Shown: positions 8,207 through 16,783, counted from the first letter of the stretch. The stretch is 64,000 nt of DNA from Methanobacteriota archaeon (GCA_016841665.1 JAENYT010000001.1:348226-412225); one strand, 5' to 3'. Numbers and translations: made by a program. The notes: generated by a model from the sequence alone, not told the origin.

Positions 8207-8388
8207 TGTCACGGGTTGTGCGCATTCAAAACGATGCAGCCGAAATTGCCCTCACCTACGGTCCGACAATCTCCGAGGGTATCAGAACCATGCACGCCCT
8301 CCTCCAGAAACAGAAGCGGTGTGCATTTGACGCCGAGGCGGTACGCAGTGTTGTCAGGGAAGAACTGGAGAGCCTGCAGGGCTATTAG
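8206..8388 (+). CDS. Small putative ribbon-helix-helix DNA-binding protein
   Basis: A 60-residue protein. The N-terminus can be read as a ribbon-helix-helix unit: strand SRVVRIQ, helix DAAEIALTYG, turn PT, helix ISEGIRTMHALLQKQ, then a second acidic helix VRSVVREELESLQG. This is a fold guess from pattern, not a family match. There is no ribosome binding site; the TATA-like CATTTATC about 25-30 bases upstream suggests a leaderless message beginning at the ATG. The ATG overlaps operator copy 3, so autorepression is the simplest reading. No toxin gene follows: the next gene downstream is a convergent transporter. Confidence 0.65.
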   Translation: MSRVVRIQNDAAEIALTYGPTISEGIRTMHALLQKQKRCAFDAEAVRSVVREELESLQGY

Positions 8389-8455
8389 CCCCAAGACTGC
8401 ACCCGTTCCGCCGCCGCACAAGCGCCGGGCCTCGGGGTGGGACGCAGGGCACTGC

Positions 8456-9826
8456 TCACTGCCGCACCCTTCCACGCTGGTACGAGGCGATGGTACCGAC
8501 GGCACAGAGTACCGCAAAGAGCACGAATGCCGCCTTCATGCTGATCAGGAAGGCGGGGTAGAACTCGGGCGTAATCTGCACCCTGCCGATGAGCAGCGAG
8601 AAGAGCAGCATGACGAGACCCATGGAAAACATCATGCCAATAAGCCGCATGCTGGCCAGCGTACCAGAGGCGACGCCGTACTGCCGGGGCACCACCGAGC
8701 TCATCACCGCATTGGTATTGGGCGAGGAGAAGAGGGCAAATCCCGCGCCCACAAGCATTTCCGTGGCGATGATGAAGGTCAGGGTGGAATCCGCATCGAG
8801 CGTCGCAAACAGCAGGAGCGCAACCGAGCAGACAGCCATCCCCGCCGAGGCGATTACGTTGGGCTCAATGCGGTCCGAGAGACGCCCTGCCGGAGGTGAG
8901 AAGATCGTCTGCACGACCGGCTGGGCAATCAGAACAAGCCCCGCGGTAAGCGGATCGATCCCCTTGATGTACTGCAGATAGAGGCTCAGCAGGAAGGCGA
9001 TGGCGAACGTGGCGCTGTAGTTGATAAGGGCCGCCAGGTTCGAGAACGCGAAGACGCGGTTTTCCGTAAACAGGCGCATGTCGAGCACAGGATGTTCGGT
9101 GCGCTTTTCCCAGGCCATGAACGCGAAAAATCCTGCAATTCCGGCGGTGACGAGGATAAACCCTGTCGATTCCGGCAATATGGAAAATCCGTACATCAGG
9201 AAGAGGAGCGTGGTGCCGTAGATCACCGATCCCATCGCATCGAACGGTTCACGGCCGTCATGCCGGTCGGCTTTCAGCCGTGTTGCCACGAAGAAGATGA
9301 TCACTGCGCCGCATACCACGTTAGCAAGGAAAATGCTTCGCCACCCCCACTGCTGGGTGAGGGCGCCGCCGATGAACGGGCCGAGGCTCAATCCGAGATA
9401 CACAGCGGCGACGTTGATGCCCAGCGCTTTTCCCCGCTCTTCCGCGGGAAAGACCGTGGTGATCAGGGCAACCCCGGTGCCGTAGATCATTGCCGCGCCC
9501 ACGCCCTGCAATAGCCTGACCCCGATGAGCATGACCACCGTGGGGGCGAATGTGGAGAGCAATGAGCCGAGCGTATACAGCACGATGCCCCACGAAAAAA
9601 TTTTCACCTTCCCGTGGATATCGGCGAGGCGGCCGAACGGGACGATAAAGATCGCCGAGGAGAGCAGGTAGGCGGTGGGCACCCACGAGAGGAGCACCGC
9701 ATCGCTGGCGAATTCCGCGCCGATAGAGGGGAGGGCGATGTTGATCGAAGAGCCCATGAACGGTGTGAGGAATGAGGCCAGAGAGGCGACGAAGAGCACC
9801 GTCGTTTTGTTCACACCGTTCTTCAT
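8456..9826 (-). CDS. MFS drug exporter, DHA2-like (14-helix)
   Basis: A proton-coupled major facilitator of the drug:H+ antiporter 2 type, in the cytoplasmic membrane. About 456 residues with some 14 hydrophobic segments. Family motifs: PSIGAEF and SWVPTAYLLSSAIFIVPFGRLADIHGKV (motif A between helices 2 and 3), RLLQGVGAAMIYGTG (motif B), and GLSLGPFIGGALTQQWGWRSIFLAN (antiporter motif C and the following helix). The substrate is not predictable. The ATG at 9826 (MKNG) is preferred over one two codons upstream. It is convergent with the small gene at 8206 and divergent from the polymerase cassette. Confidence 0.9.
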   Translation of the reverse strand: MKNGVNKTTVLFVASLASFLTPFMGSSINIALPSIGAEFASDAVLLSWVPTAYLLSSAIFIVPFGRLADIHGKVKIFSWGIVLYTLGSLLSTFAPTVVMLIGVRLLQGVGAAMIYGTGVALITTVFPAEERGKALGINVAAVYLGLSLGPFIGGALTQQWGWRSIFLANVVCGAVIIFFVATRLKADRHDGREPFDAMGSVIYGTTLLFLMYGFSILPESTGFILVTAGIAGFFAFMAWEKRTEHPVLDMRLFTENRVFAFSNLAALINYSATFAIAFLLSLYLQYIKGIDPLTAGLVLIAQPVVQTIFSPPAGRLSDRIEPNVIASAGMAVCSVALLLFATLDADSTLTFIIATEMLVGAGFALFSSPNTNAVMSSVVPRQYGVASGTLASMRLIGMMFSMGLVMLLFSLLIGRVQITPEFYPAFLISMKAAFVLFAVLCAVGTIASYQRGRVRQ

Positions 9827-9938
9827 TACCATCAGTCTTTCTGCGGGCGCCTATTAACCTGTCACCTGCGCACGATGTCACTTTCACCCCGCTCCTCCCC
9901 CTTCTCCTTAACTGCTGGCACCATCAACCGGCGATCTG

Positions 9939-10445
9939 ATGGATGTGAAGCTGCGCCCCCTGTTTGCGATGACGAAAGAGGCATTCTGCATGGTGATCGC
10001 ACCGGAACACCTGCTCGTTTCGGTGCTGGAGTGGTTCGCGCGGGAGGACGGGGCGGGGCTCCTCTGCATCTGCGGCAATTTCTCCCGCGTCCTCAGCAGG
10101 CTGGACCGCTGCTGCCCCGCGTTTCATGTACGGCGGGCGTTCACCGCCCACCAGCTGCTGGGCATTCTCGAGGAAGCGGAATGCCGCCTGATCGTGCTCG
10201 AGCACGACCCAACCCTCTACGACGATGCCCCCGATCTCGCCCTGCCTGTGGCGCTGGCTTGTGCGGACCGCGCCCGGAATGCCCCGTTGTTCCTCCTCGC
10301 CCCCCGCACCGATCCCGCTCTCCGGCGCATGGCGCGGGGCGCGCACCGCATCGTGTGCGTGGAGCAAGGAGAAGTTCCGGCTCGCAGGGCATCCCTGCGC
10401 GCGCTCCTCGTACGGGACCAGCAGACGCTGGATTGGGGACGTTGA
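9939..10445 (+). CDS. RecA/RadA-fold-like protein lacking Walker A, polymerase-cassette gene
   Basis: A 168-residue protein. No GxxxxGKT motif is present; the corresponding region reads GLLCICGNFSRVLSRLD. A hydrophobic strand ending in acidic residues, ECRLIVLEHDPTLYDD, resembles a Walker B strand, and later segments NAPLFLLAPRTDPALRRMA and AHRIVCVEQG look like core RecA-fold strands. I infer a catalytically dead RecA-superfamily protein; I recall such proteins being noted next to archaeal PolB2 genes but cannot verify it here. Its stop is 13 bases before the polymerase ATG, so cotranscription is very likely. The N-terminus is uncertain. Confidence 0.6.
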   Translation: MDVKLRPLFAMTKEAFCMVIAPEHLLVSVLEWFAREDGAGLLCICGNFSRVLSRLDRCCPAFHVRRAFTAHQLLGILEEAECRLIVLEHDPTLYDDAPDLALPVALACADRARNAPLFLLAPRTDPALRRMARGAHRIVCVEQGEVPARRASLRALLVRDQQTLDWGR

Positions 10446-10458
10446 CCGGAGGTTTCAT

Positions 10459-12456
10459 ATGTGGATATTCGATGCGCGAGCCACCGGGGACGGGGTGGAG
10501 TTCTGGTGCCGGGAGCAGGGTTCTGTCAGGCACCATGCCGTGGAGTACACCCCCTGCTTCTCCTTCTCGCTCTCTGATCCGCACCTGTATTGCGGCATGC
10601 TCGATGCGGTCGAGGAGCGGTTCGGGGCGGCCGAGTGCACGTTCGAGACGGTCTACGGCCCGGTCGACGGCTACCGGGTGTGCGCGGGGCACCGTGTCGC
10701 GGAGGCGATCGAGCGAGAGACGCGCTATGCCGCCCGGCTGTACAACGTCGACGTGAGGCGCGAACAGCGGTACTTCGCCGAAAGCGGCCTCTTTCCTTGC
10801 GCATATCCCGGCGAGCCGCGCTTTACCGCCGCATTCGAGGTGCCGCTCACATCGGTCCGCATCACGGTGGATGCGCCGCCGCGACAGAGTTCGCCCATAT
10901 CGCAGGTCACGGTGGAGCACGAGCGGGTGGAAACATTCTCGGGGAGCGCCCGCACTGTCCTCACCGGTCTCCTCGAGTGCGTGGAGGTCTGCGACCCCGA
11001 TCTCATCCTCTTCCCCCACGCGGATTTCTGGATGCACCGCATCGCCGAGCAGGCGGAGGAGTTCGGGCTTCCCATGCCGTTCAGCCGCAGCGGACGTTTC
11101 CGGTCGCTCGGTTCGCGCTCCTACTGGAGTTACGGGCGGCGGGAGTACCGCCCCGCGGCGCTGATACCGGACGGGCGAATGCTCATCGATACAGACCAGA
11201 GCTTTGTCTACCGCGAGGGCGGCCTCCGGGGCGTGCTCGTCGCCTCGCGCATCACGGGCCTCGTCCCCAATCTCGCCGCCCGGTATACGCCCGGCACCCT
11301 CATATCCGCCTACGAGGTGGGTGAGGCGCTGCGACGGGGCATTGCCGTCCCGTTTCGGAAATGGGATGCGGAGGGTCTGCGCGGCTGTGCGGAGCTGCGT
11401 GCCGCGGATCGGGGGGGGATGATCTTTCAGCCCGATGCCGCCCTCCACGTTCGCGTGGCGCAGATCGATTTCACCTCGCTCTACCCGACGATCATCGTCC
11501 ATCACAACCTCTCCCCCGAGACGGTGCACGCACCCGGGCGGAAGGGATTTCTCCCCGAGGTCCTCGAATCGCTTCTCGCCTTTCGCATCGCCACCAAGCA
11601 GCAGAAAACGCTCGATCCCTCGTGCGCCGGCATCGACCGCATTCTCAAATGGATGCTGGTCACCTGCTTCGGCTACACCGGCTACAAAAATGCACGGTTC
11701 GGGCAGATCGAGGTGCATGAGCGCATCACCGGCACCGCCAGGGAAATACTGCTCCGGTCGAAGGGGATTGCCGAGGAGATGGGGCTTTCGGTCCTCCACG
11801 GCATCGTAGACTGCCTCTGGGTGCAGGGTAGCGGTGTGGCGGAGTTCAAGCGTAGGGTGGAGGAGGCGACAGGCATCCTCACCGAACGCGAGGACTACGA
11901 CTGGATCGTCTTTCTTCCCCAGACCGACGGGAGCGGCGCCTACAACCGCTACTACGGCCGGCTTTCCGGGGGAGAGGTCAAGGCGCGGGGGATTTTGGCC
12001 CGACGGCGGGACACGCCTGCCTACATCAAGATGATGCAGCGGGATCTCCTCGCCGCCATGGGGGAGGCAAAAGGGCCCGCCGATCTCCTCGGCATCGAAG
12101 ACCGGGTGCGCGGCATCTACCGCCGGTACCGCGAAGGCCTCACCCGTGCCGACCCCGAAGATCTGGCCATACGAAGGCGCATCAGCCGGCTCACCTACGC
12201 GGGCAACTGCATGGGGGGTGCGGCGGTGCGCGCGCTCCAGCGCCGCGGGGTCGAGGTTGCGCCGGGCATGGAGGTGGGCTACGTGGTGCGGGATGCCGCC
12301 CGGCTGGTGGTGGACCCTGCGTGGGATGCCGGGACAATCGACGCCCGCTACTATGGCGCCCTCGTGGAAAAAGCCTGGGAAGAGGTGGCGTTTGCCTTCC
12401 GGTGCCTGCATGAAAACTATAATGCCGCCATCCCGGCAAATTCTGTGAATACCTGA
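10459..12456 (+). CDS. polB: Divergent family B DNA polymerase (PolB2-like), probably impaired
   Basis: A 665-residue family B polymerase homolog. The ATG at 10459 follows GGAGGT. Palm motif A is intact (QIDFTSLYPTII, Asp near 337). Motif B keeps Lys near 397 but loses the usual Asn (KWMLVTCFGYTGYKN). Motif C, normally YGDTDSLFV, reads HGIVDCLWV at about 447-455: the first Asp is Ile449, while the second, D451, remains. The exonuclease region (LILFPHADFWMHRIAEQAEEFGL) lacks the canonical ExoII Asn/Asp pattern and no clear DxE ExoI motif is seen. Proofreading is therefore probably absent and synthesis weak or absent. It sits between a RecA-like gene and a 2H/phosphoesterase gene. A role in repair or damage tolerance is inference. 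Confidence 0.85.
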   Translation: MWIFDARATGDGVEFWCREQGSVRHHAVEYTPCFSFSLSDPHLYCGMLDAVEERFGAAECTFETVYGPVDGYRVCAGHRVAEAIERETRYAARLYNVDVRREQRYFAESGLFPCAYPGEPRFTAAFEVPLTSVRITVDAPPRQSSPISQVTVEHERVETFSGSARTVLTGLLECVEVCDPDLILFPHADFWMHRIAEQAEEFGLPMPFSRSGRFRSLGSRSYWSYGRREYRPAALIPDGRMLIDTDQSFVYREGGLRGVLVASRITGLVPNLAARYTPGTLISAYEVGEALRRGIAVPFRKWDAEGLRGCAELRAADRGGMIFQPDAALHVRVAQIDFTSLYPTIIVHHNLSPETVHAPGRKGFLPEVLESLLAFRIATKQQKTLDPSCAGIDRILKWMLVTCFGYTGYKNARFGQIEVHERITGTAREILLRSKGIAEEMGLSVLHGIVDCLWVQGSGVAEFKRRVEEATGILTEREDYDWIVFLPQTDGSGAYNRYYGRLSGGEVKARGILARRRDTPAYIKMMQRDLLAAMGEAKGPADLLGIEDRVRGIYRRYREGLTRADPEDLAIRRRISRLTYAGNCMGGAAVRALQRRGVEVAPGMEVGYVVRDAARLVVDPAWDAGTIDARYYGALVEKAWEEVAFAFRCLHENYNAAIPANSVNT

Positions 12457-12477
12457 CAGGTTGGCGGGGATACTGGC

Positions 12478-13743
12478 GTGGAAGAACCGTTGCGCATCGA
12501 CCTTTTGCTCGGCCCGGCGGAGTGGCGGGTGAAGGACAGGATCCGGGAGTGTGCAGAGGCATACGGCTTTGCACGGGACGGGTCCGAAGCCCTCTCGCTC
12601 ACCGTACTTGGCCCGCTCTCCGGAGTTGCGGGACTAGACGGGCTGGAATCTGCCGTGGAGCGTGCCGCAGAGGGGTTCTTCCACCTGCCGTTCCTTCTGG
12701 ACGGCTGGGGACGGGCGGGAGAGAACGGGAGCCATGTGATCGGGTACGCGGTCCGCCCGTCCCCTGCCCTTGTCGAATTCCGCCGCCGCCTCGTCCGGGA
12801 TGTGCATGAGGCACCGGTGCCTGGTGGCAGGGGCTGGCTTCTCCCCGCCTCCCCTCCGCTCTCCCGGTGGATGCAGGCTGCGGTGTGGCAGGACCTCGGG
12901 CAGCGGACGAGATTTGCCGAACGGCTGGGGTGTGCGCTCTTCTGCCGCGGGAGGGCCGCCGCCCGCTACCGCGTCCGCCCCGTGCACATCCCTGCAGAGG
13001 GACTGCGCATCCGCATCATGTGCGGCAACCGGGTGCGGTCGATGTTCGACCTGCCCTCCGGCGATTGGCTCTCTGCCCGGGAAGCCGGGGATCCCGCCCG
13101 GATGCAGGAGACGCTGCGGCAGTTCCGCATCGCGTCGGGAAGAGAACGCACCGCCTCCGCCGTGCCGGAGGGGCGGGAGGTCTACGTGATAGGCGACCTG
13201 CACCTCGGCCACGCCAATATCATCCGTTTCTGCGGCCGCCCGTTTCCCCCCGACGGGACAGAGGAGATGGACGAGGTGCTCATCGCCAACTGGAACAGGA
13301 CGGTTGGTCGGGGTGACCACGTGCTCTTTCTCGGCGACCTGACCTACAACCGCGCGGGCGCCGCGTTGCGCCGGTATACGGAACGCCTCAACGGACGCAT
13401 CACTTTCATCCGGGGAAATCACGACGGGGCCATCAGGCATGCGAAAGACCGCCTGCTGGTGGAGATCGACGGGGTTCGCTTTCTGCTCCTGCACAATCCC
13501 CGACTTGCCCCCCGCGACTTCGACGGCTGGATCATGCATGGGCACACGCACAACAACGACCTGCGGACCCACCCGTTCATCGATTTTGGAGCGCGGAGGG
13601 TCAACGTGAGCGCGGACGTTACCGGGTTCTGCCCCCTCCCCCTCTCCTCGATCACCGATCTCATCAGGGCCGGAACGGTGACGGGACGGCAGGATGCCGT
13701 GCCCCTGTGGGAGATGGCGGAGGGGCCCGGCACGGCGAACTGA
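12478..13743 (+). CDS. 2H-phosphoesterase-like / metallophosphoesterase fusion
   Basis: A 421-residue two-domain protein with a GTG start. Residues 1 to about 225 resemble a LigT/2H phosphoesterase: SLTVLGPL where HxTxxGP is expected (the His is Ser), and IRIMCGNRVRSMFDLPSGDWLSARE as the C-terminal strand region. Residues about 232-421 are a calcineurin-type phosphoesterase with a complete metal set: VIGDLHLGHANI, LFLGDLTYN, IRGNHDG, LLLHNP and MHGHTHNND. So the C-terminal domain should hydrolyse phosphoesters, possibly nucleic-acid or nucleotide ends, whereas the N-terminal domain may only bind. The gene begins 21 bases after polB and closes the cassette. Very GC-rich, like polB. Confidence 0.8.
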   Translation: MEEPLRIDLLLGPAEWRVKDRIRECAEAYGFARDGSEALSLTVLGPLSGVAGLDGLESAVERAAEGFFHLPFLLDGWGRAGENGSHVIGYAVRPSPALVEFRRRLVRDVHEAPVPGGRGWLLPASPPLSRWMQAAVWQDLGQRTRFAERLGCALFCRGRAAARYRVRPVHIPAEGLRIRIMCGNRVRSMFDLPSGDWLSAREAGDPARMQETLRQFRIASGRERTASAVPEGREVYVIGDLHLGHANIIRFCGRPFPPDGTEEMDEVLIANWNRTVGRGDHVLFLGDLTYNRAGAALRRYTERLNGRITFIRGNHDGAIRHAKDRLLVEIDGVRFLLLHNPRLAPRDFDGWIMHGHTHNNDLRTHPFIDFGARRVNVSADVTGFCPLPLSSITDLIRAGTVTGRQDAVPLWEMAEGPGTAN

Positions 13744-13808
13744 AAACTACTTAAGTCATCACATGCCGTGCTGTACCTTGACCCGATTGTGGTTTATGGA
13801 GGGGGAAT

Positions 13809-15893
13809 ATGCCGGAGGACATGCTTTCGGAATGGGAAGGATACGAACTGCTGGAGAACTACGACATCCCGGTACCCGCATATCGGATGGCCACGAGCGC
13901 GAAGGAGGCTGTCGAGGCGGCATCAGCCATCGGCTACCCCGTGGTCATGAAGGTCATCTCGCCCGATATCGTCCATAAAAGCGATGCGGGGGGTGTCGTT
14001 GCCGGCATCGAGGATGATGCGGGGGTAAAGGAGGCGTTTGATACCATCAGCAGTTCGGTGCGTGAGCGTTCTCCGGGGGCACGGATCGAGGGAGTGATGG
14101 TCGAGCAGCAGCTGCCGCGGGGGCTCGAACTGCTCATCGGCGGAAAGAGCGATCCCTCGTTCGGCAAGGTGATCACCTTCGGCATTGGCGGGACGATGGT
14201 GGAGCTGCTCAGGGACGTCTCCATCCGGGTACTCCCCCTCTCGAGGGAAGAACTCAAAGAGATGGTGAGGGAAATTCAGGGATATCCTCTCATCGGAGGA
14301 TTCCGTGGCGAGCGGGCGCGGGATGAGGATGTGCTCGCCACCATCCTGGAGCGTGCATGCCGGCTCTTTATCGAGCATGATGACATCGTGGAATTCGACA
14401 TCAACCCGTTGATCCTTTATGAAAAGGGCGCCTGTGCGGTGGATGCGCGGTTTCTTGCCGACGGCGGTGCGGCGGCAGCCGTTCTTGCTCGCAGATCGGA
14501 TCGCATGCCGTTGAATACAGGGCTGTTTTACCCCGAGACTATCGCACTTGTCGGTGCGTCTTCCAACCCCAACAAGATTGGCTATGCGCTGTTCCGCAAT
14601 CTTCTCTCCTTCGAGGGCACGGTATACCCGGTCAACCCCAACGCCACCGAGCTCCTCGGAAGAAAGGTCTACCCGGCTCTGGGGGATCTTCCTGAATCGC
14701 CGGATATGGTGATCATCGCCGTTCCCGCTCACCTCGTCCCCCAGGTGATGGAGGAAGCCGGTGCTGCGGAGGCGCAGCTGGCGGTGATCGTCTCCGCCGG
14801 GTTCCGCGAGACCGGAGAGGACGGGGAAGCACTGGAGGATGAGGTGGTCGAGGTGGCGCAGTCGCACGGTATCAGGATTATCGGCCCGAACTGCCTGGGC
14901 ATCATGCTCCCCCACCGGGCTCTGAATGCCACATTTGACCCCACGAGCCCCCATCCGGGCCCTATCGCGTTTATATCGCAGAGCGGGGCGGTCATCACCA
15001 CGGTCGTCGACTGGAGCCTTGCCGAGGACATCGGCATCTCCGCGGTGATCTCGGTGGGCAACCAGGCGGACCTCGAATTTGAGGATTTTATGAAATTCGC
15101 CGTGGATGACCCGAATACGAAGACGGTCATTCTCTACGTCGAGGAGATCAAGAACGGGCGCAGATTCCTCAATTTTGCACGGGAAATATCGGGAAGAATA
15201 CCCACCGTGGCCATCAAATCCGGATCTTCCCAGCGTGGCCGGAAGGCGGCCTCCTCTCATACCGGATCCCTCGCGGGAAGCTTTGAGGTCTATTCCGCCG
15301 CATTCAGGCAGGCGGGGGTGATGCAGGCCCATTCCCTCAGGGAGGCCTTCGATGTTGCCGGGTTGCTTGCATCCGAAGGATACCCCCGGGGACGCAGGGC
15401 GGTCATCGTCACCAGTGCCGGTGGCTTTGCCGTGCTTTCCTCAGATTATGCGGATGAGAACGGGATCGAGCTCATCGAATTTTCCGCAGATGTGCTGGAG
15501 GAACTCGACGCCATCCTCCCTCAGGCGTGGAGCCATGAAAACCCCCTCGATATGGTCGGCGATGCGGGTGTCGACCGCTTTGCGAAGGTGTTCGATGTAC
15601 TGATACGCCACCAGGGCGAGTGGGATATTGCCTTCGTCGTCTCGGTACCCTCGGTCACCCTCGATCCGACCCATCTTGCAAAGGAGATCGTCCGCTTCTC
15701 CATGAATACCGACAAGATGGTCGTGGGGTGTCTGCTCGGGGGAGAGAATATGCGCTCCGGCGTACGCCTGCTGCGCAATGCCCACATCCCCAACTTCTCG
15801 GAGCTCGAGGACGCCTTCAAGGCGGTCGGAATTGCATTGGAACGGAAGAGCTGGCATATCGATGCCTTTCAGCACCCGGAGGAGCATTCCTGA
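13809..15893 (+). CDS. Acyl-CoA (acetyl-CoA) synthetase, ADP-forming, fused beta-alpha
   Basis: An NDP-forming synthetase that interconverts an acyl-CoA plus ADP and phosphate with the free acid, CoA and ATP, usually acetate or aryl/branched acids in archaea. Residues 1-230 are the ATP-grasp beta part (GYPVVMKVISPDIVHKSDAGGV, VEFDINPLILYEKG). Residues 240-694 are the alpha part: CoA-binding ALVGASSNPNKIGYALFRNL, IIGPNCLGIM, and the phosphohistidine loop AASSHTGSLAGS with H484. The domain order beta-alpha is one of the two known fused orders. GGAGGGGG precedes the ATG, and a TATA-like ACTACTTAAG sits at 13746-13755. Substrate preference is not readable. Confidence 0.92.
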   Translation: MPEDMLSEWEGYELLENYDIPVPAYRMATSAKEAVEAASAIGYPVVMKVISPDIVHKSDAGGVVAGIEDDAGVKEAFDTISSSVRERSPGARIEGVMVEQQLPRGLELLIGGKSDPSFGKVITFGIGGTMVELLRDVSIRVLPLSREELKEMVREIQGYPLIGGFRGERARDEDVLATILERACRLFIEHDDIVEFDINPLILYEKGACAVDARFLADGGAAAAVLARRSDRMPLNTGLFYPETIALVGASSNPNKIGYALFRNLLSFEGTVYPVNPNATELLGRKVYPALGDLPESPDMVIIAVPAHLVPQVMEEAGAAEAQLAVIVSAGFRETGEDGEALEDEVVEVAQSHGIRIIGPNCLGIMLPHRALNATFDPTSPHPGPIAFISQSGAVITTVVDWSLAEDIGISAVISVGNQADLEFEDFMKFAVDDPNTKTVILYVEEIKNGRRFLNFAREISGRIPTVAIKSGSSQRGRKAASSHTGSLAGSFEVYSAAFRQAGVMQAHSLREAFDVAGLLASEGYPRGRRAVIVTSAGGFAVLSSDYADENGIELIEFSADVLEELDAILPQAWSHENPLDMVGDAGVDRFAKVFDVLIRHQGEWDIAFVVSVPSVTLDPTHLAKEIVRFSMNTDKMVVGCLLGGENMRSGVRLLRNAHIPNFSELEDAFKAVGIALERKSWHIDAFQHPEEHS

Positions 15894-16131
15894 GGCTGCA
15901 GTCAGGGTCGACACAGGGGTTCTCTATAGTTTGTTACTGACGAATGCATATCTCTATTCAGCCATGTCCGTGCGGGGTGAAAGTATAGCGACCCCTTGAT
16001 TTCCACTGGAAATCTGTCTGCCCTGCGTCATCTAACCGTCGACGGACACACGCGTATAGAACCGCTCCATTTCCACTGCAGGATCTCACGACTTCCTGTG
16101 GTGTGCATCATGCCTCTATGTGGATCGCGGG

Positions 16132-16773
16132 ATGGAGATGCATCAAAAGAGGTGCAGGGATGGTTCAGGAGGTGGGTATGTTGAGATTTTTCTTCCATTG
16201 GGCTACAATATCGAGCAGTTCCGTCGGCTTTTCGAACGTAATGTCCGCCTCCCCCTCATAGATCGTGCCATGGTCGCCGTCAGGTCCCTCGCTGCGATGA
16301 TCATGCGTCTCGGGCACCGCGTGATCGGGATGGGCGCCTCAGGAGAGGAGGCGCTCCGCCAGGTGATCGAGAATACCCCGAATGTCGTGGTGATGGACAT
16401 CGAGTCAATCGTAGCGCCCGAAGCGATCGAGGCGGTAACCTGCATCCGTCAGATCTTCAACACCCCAGGGGTCTTCGTGATCGGTGCGGGCGACGAAATG
16501 ACGCGGGCTCTTGCCACGGTTGCCGAACCGTCCAGATTCCTTTCAAGACCCTTTTCCGACACAGAACTGGAACACGCGCTTGAAGAAGCCGTCGTATCCG
16601 ACCTGATATATGCCGGAAAAGCAAAAGGCCCGAAGCCCTCGCGCCTTCTTATCCACAGACGGCCTGTGAGAAGCGAACGCGGGTTTTGGGAACCGGTCGC
16701 TCTGTTGAGACGTTCAGCGGGCGCCGCAGGATGCACGGGGGCAAAGACCCCGGCACCATCCATTATACTATAA
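16132..16773 (+). CDS. Degenerate response-regulator receiver domain protein
   Basis: About 213 residues; the start is uncertain (GTG 16120, ATG 16132 or 16138). Residues about 40-160 follow the CheY-like pattern: VAVRSLAAMIMRLGHRVIGMGASGEEAL, then NVVVMDIES with the phosphoacceptor Asp kept, then GVFVIGAGDE and RFLSRPFSDTELEHAL. The acidic pair at the start is changed to PLIDRA and the conserved Lys before Pro is Arg (SRPF), so phosphorylation switching is doubtful. The C-terminal 45 residues are basic and unstructured. The stop overlaps the ppk promoter region, so the gene is directly upstream of polyphosphate kinase. A decaying gene is possible. Confidence 0.6.
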   Translation: MEMHQKRCRDGSGGGYVEIFLPLGYNIEQFRRLFERNVRLPLIDRAMVAVRSLAAMIMRLGHRVIGMGASGEEALRQVIENTPNVVVMDIESIVAPEAIEAVTCIRQIFNTPGVFVIGAGDEMTRALATVAEPSRFLSRPFSDTELEHALEEAVVSDLIYAGKAKGPKPSRLLIHRRPVRSERGFWEPVALLRRSAGAAGCTGAKTPAPSIIL

Positions 16774-16783
16774 TATATATAAT
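16766..16783 (+). promoter_or_regulatory. TATA element upstream of ppk
   Basis: An uninterrupted AT stretch (ACTATAATATATATAATT, 16766-16783) lies 18-35 bases before the ppk ATG. The GGTGA at 16796-16800 abuts that ATG directly, so either the message is nearly leaderless or a downstream ATG (16849) is used. Confidence 0.55.

Noticed and set aside
8206-8388. Antitoxin of a type II system
   Set aside because: No toxin-like frame is adjacent on the same strand before the convergent transporter.
6439-8400. Integrated virus or plasmid after the tRNA
   Set aside because: No integrase, no att repeat and only one AT-rich gene; only the weaker transfer hypothesis was kept.
10141-12411. Long open frame of 756 codons on the minus strand opposite the polymerase
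   Set aside because: It is a by-product of very high GC and codon bias in polB; the composition (many His, Arg, Pro, Gly) is not natural and the plus-strand frame has family motifs.
13923-15332. Minus-strand open frame of 469 codons opposite the acyl-CoA synthetase
   Set aside because: Shadow of the real gene; no motifs and poor amino-acid composition.
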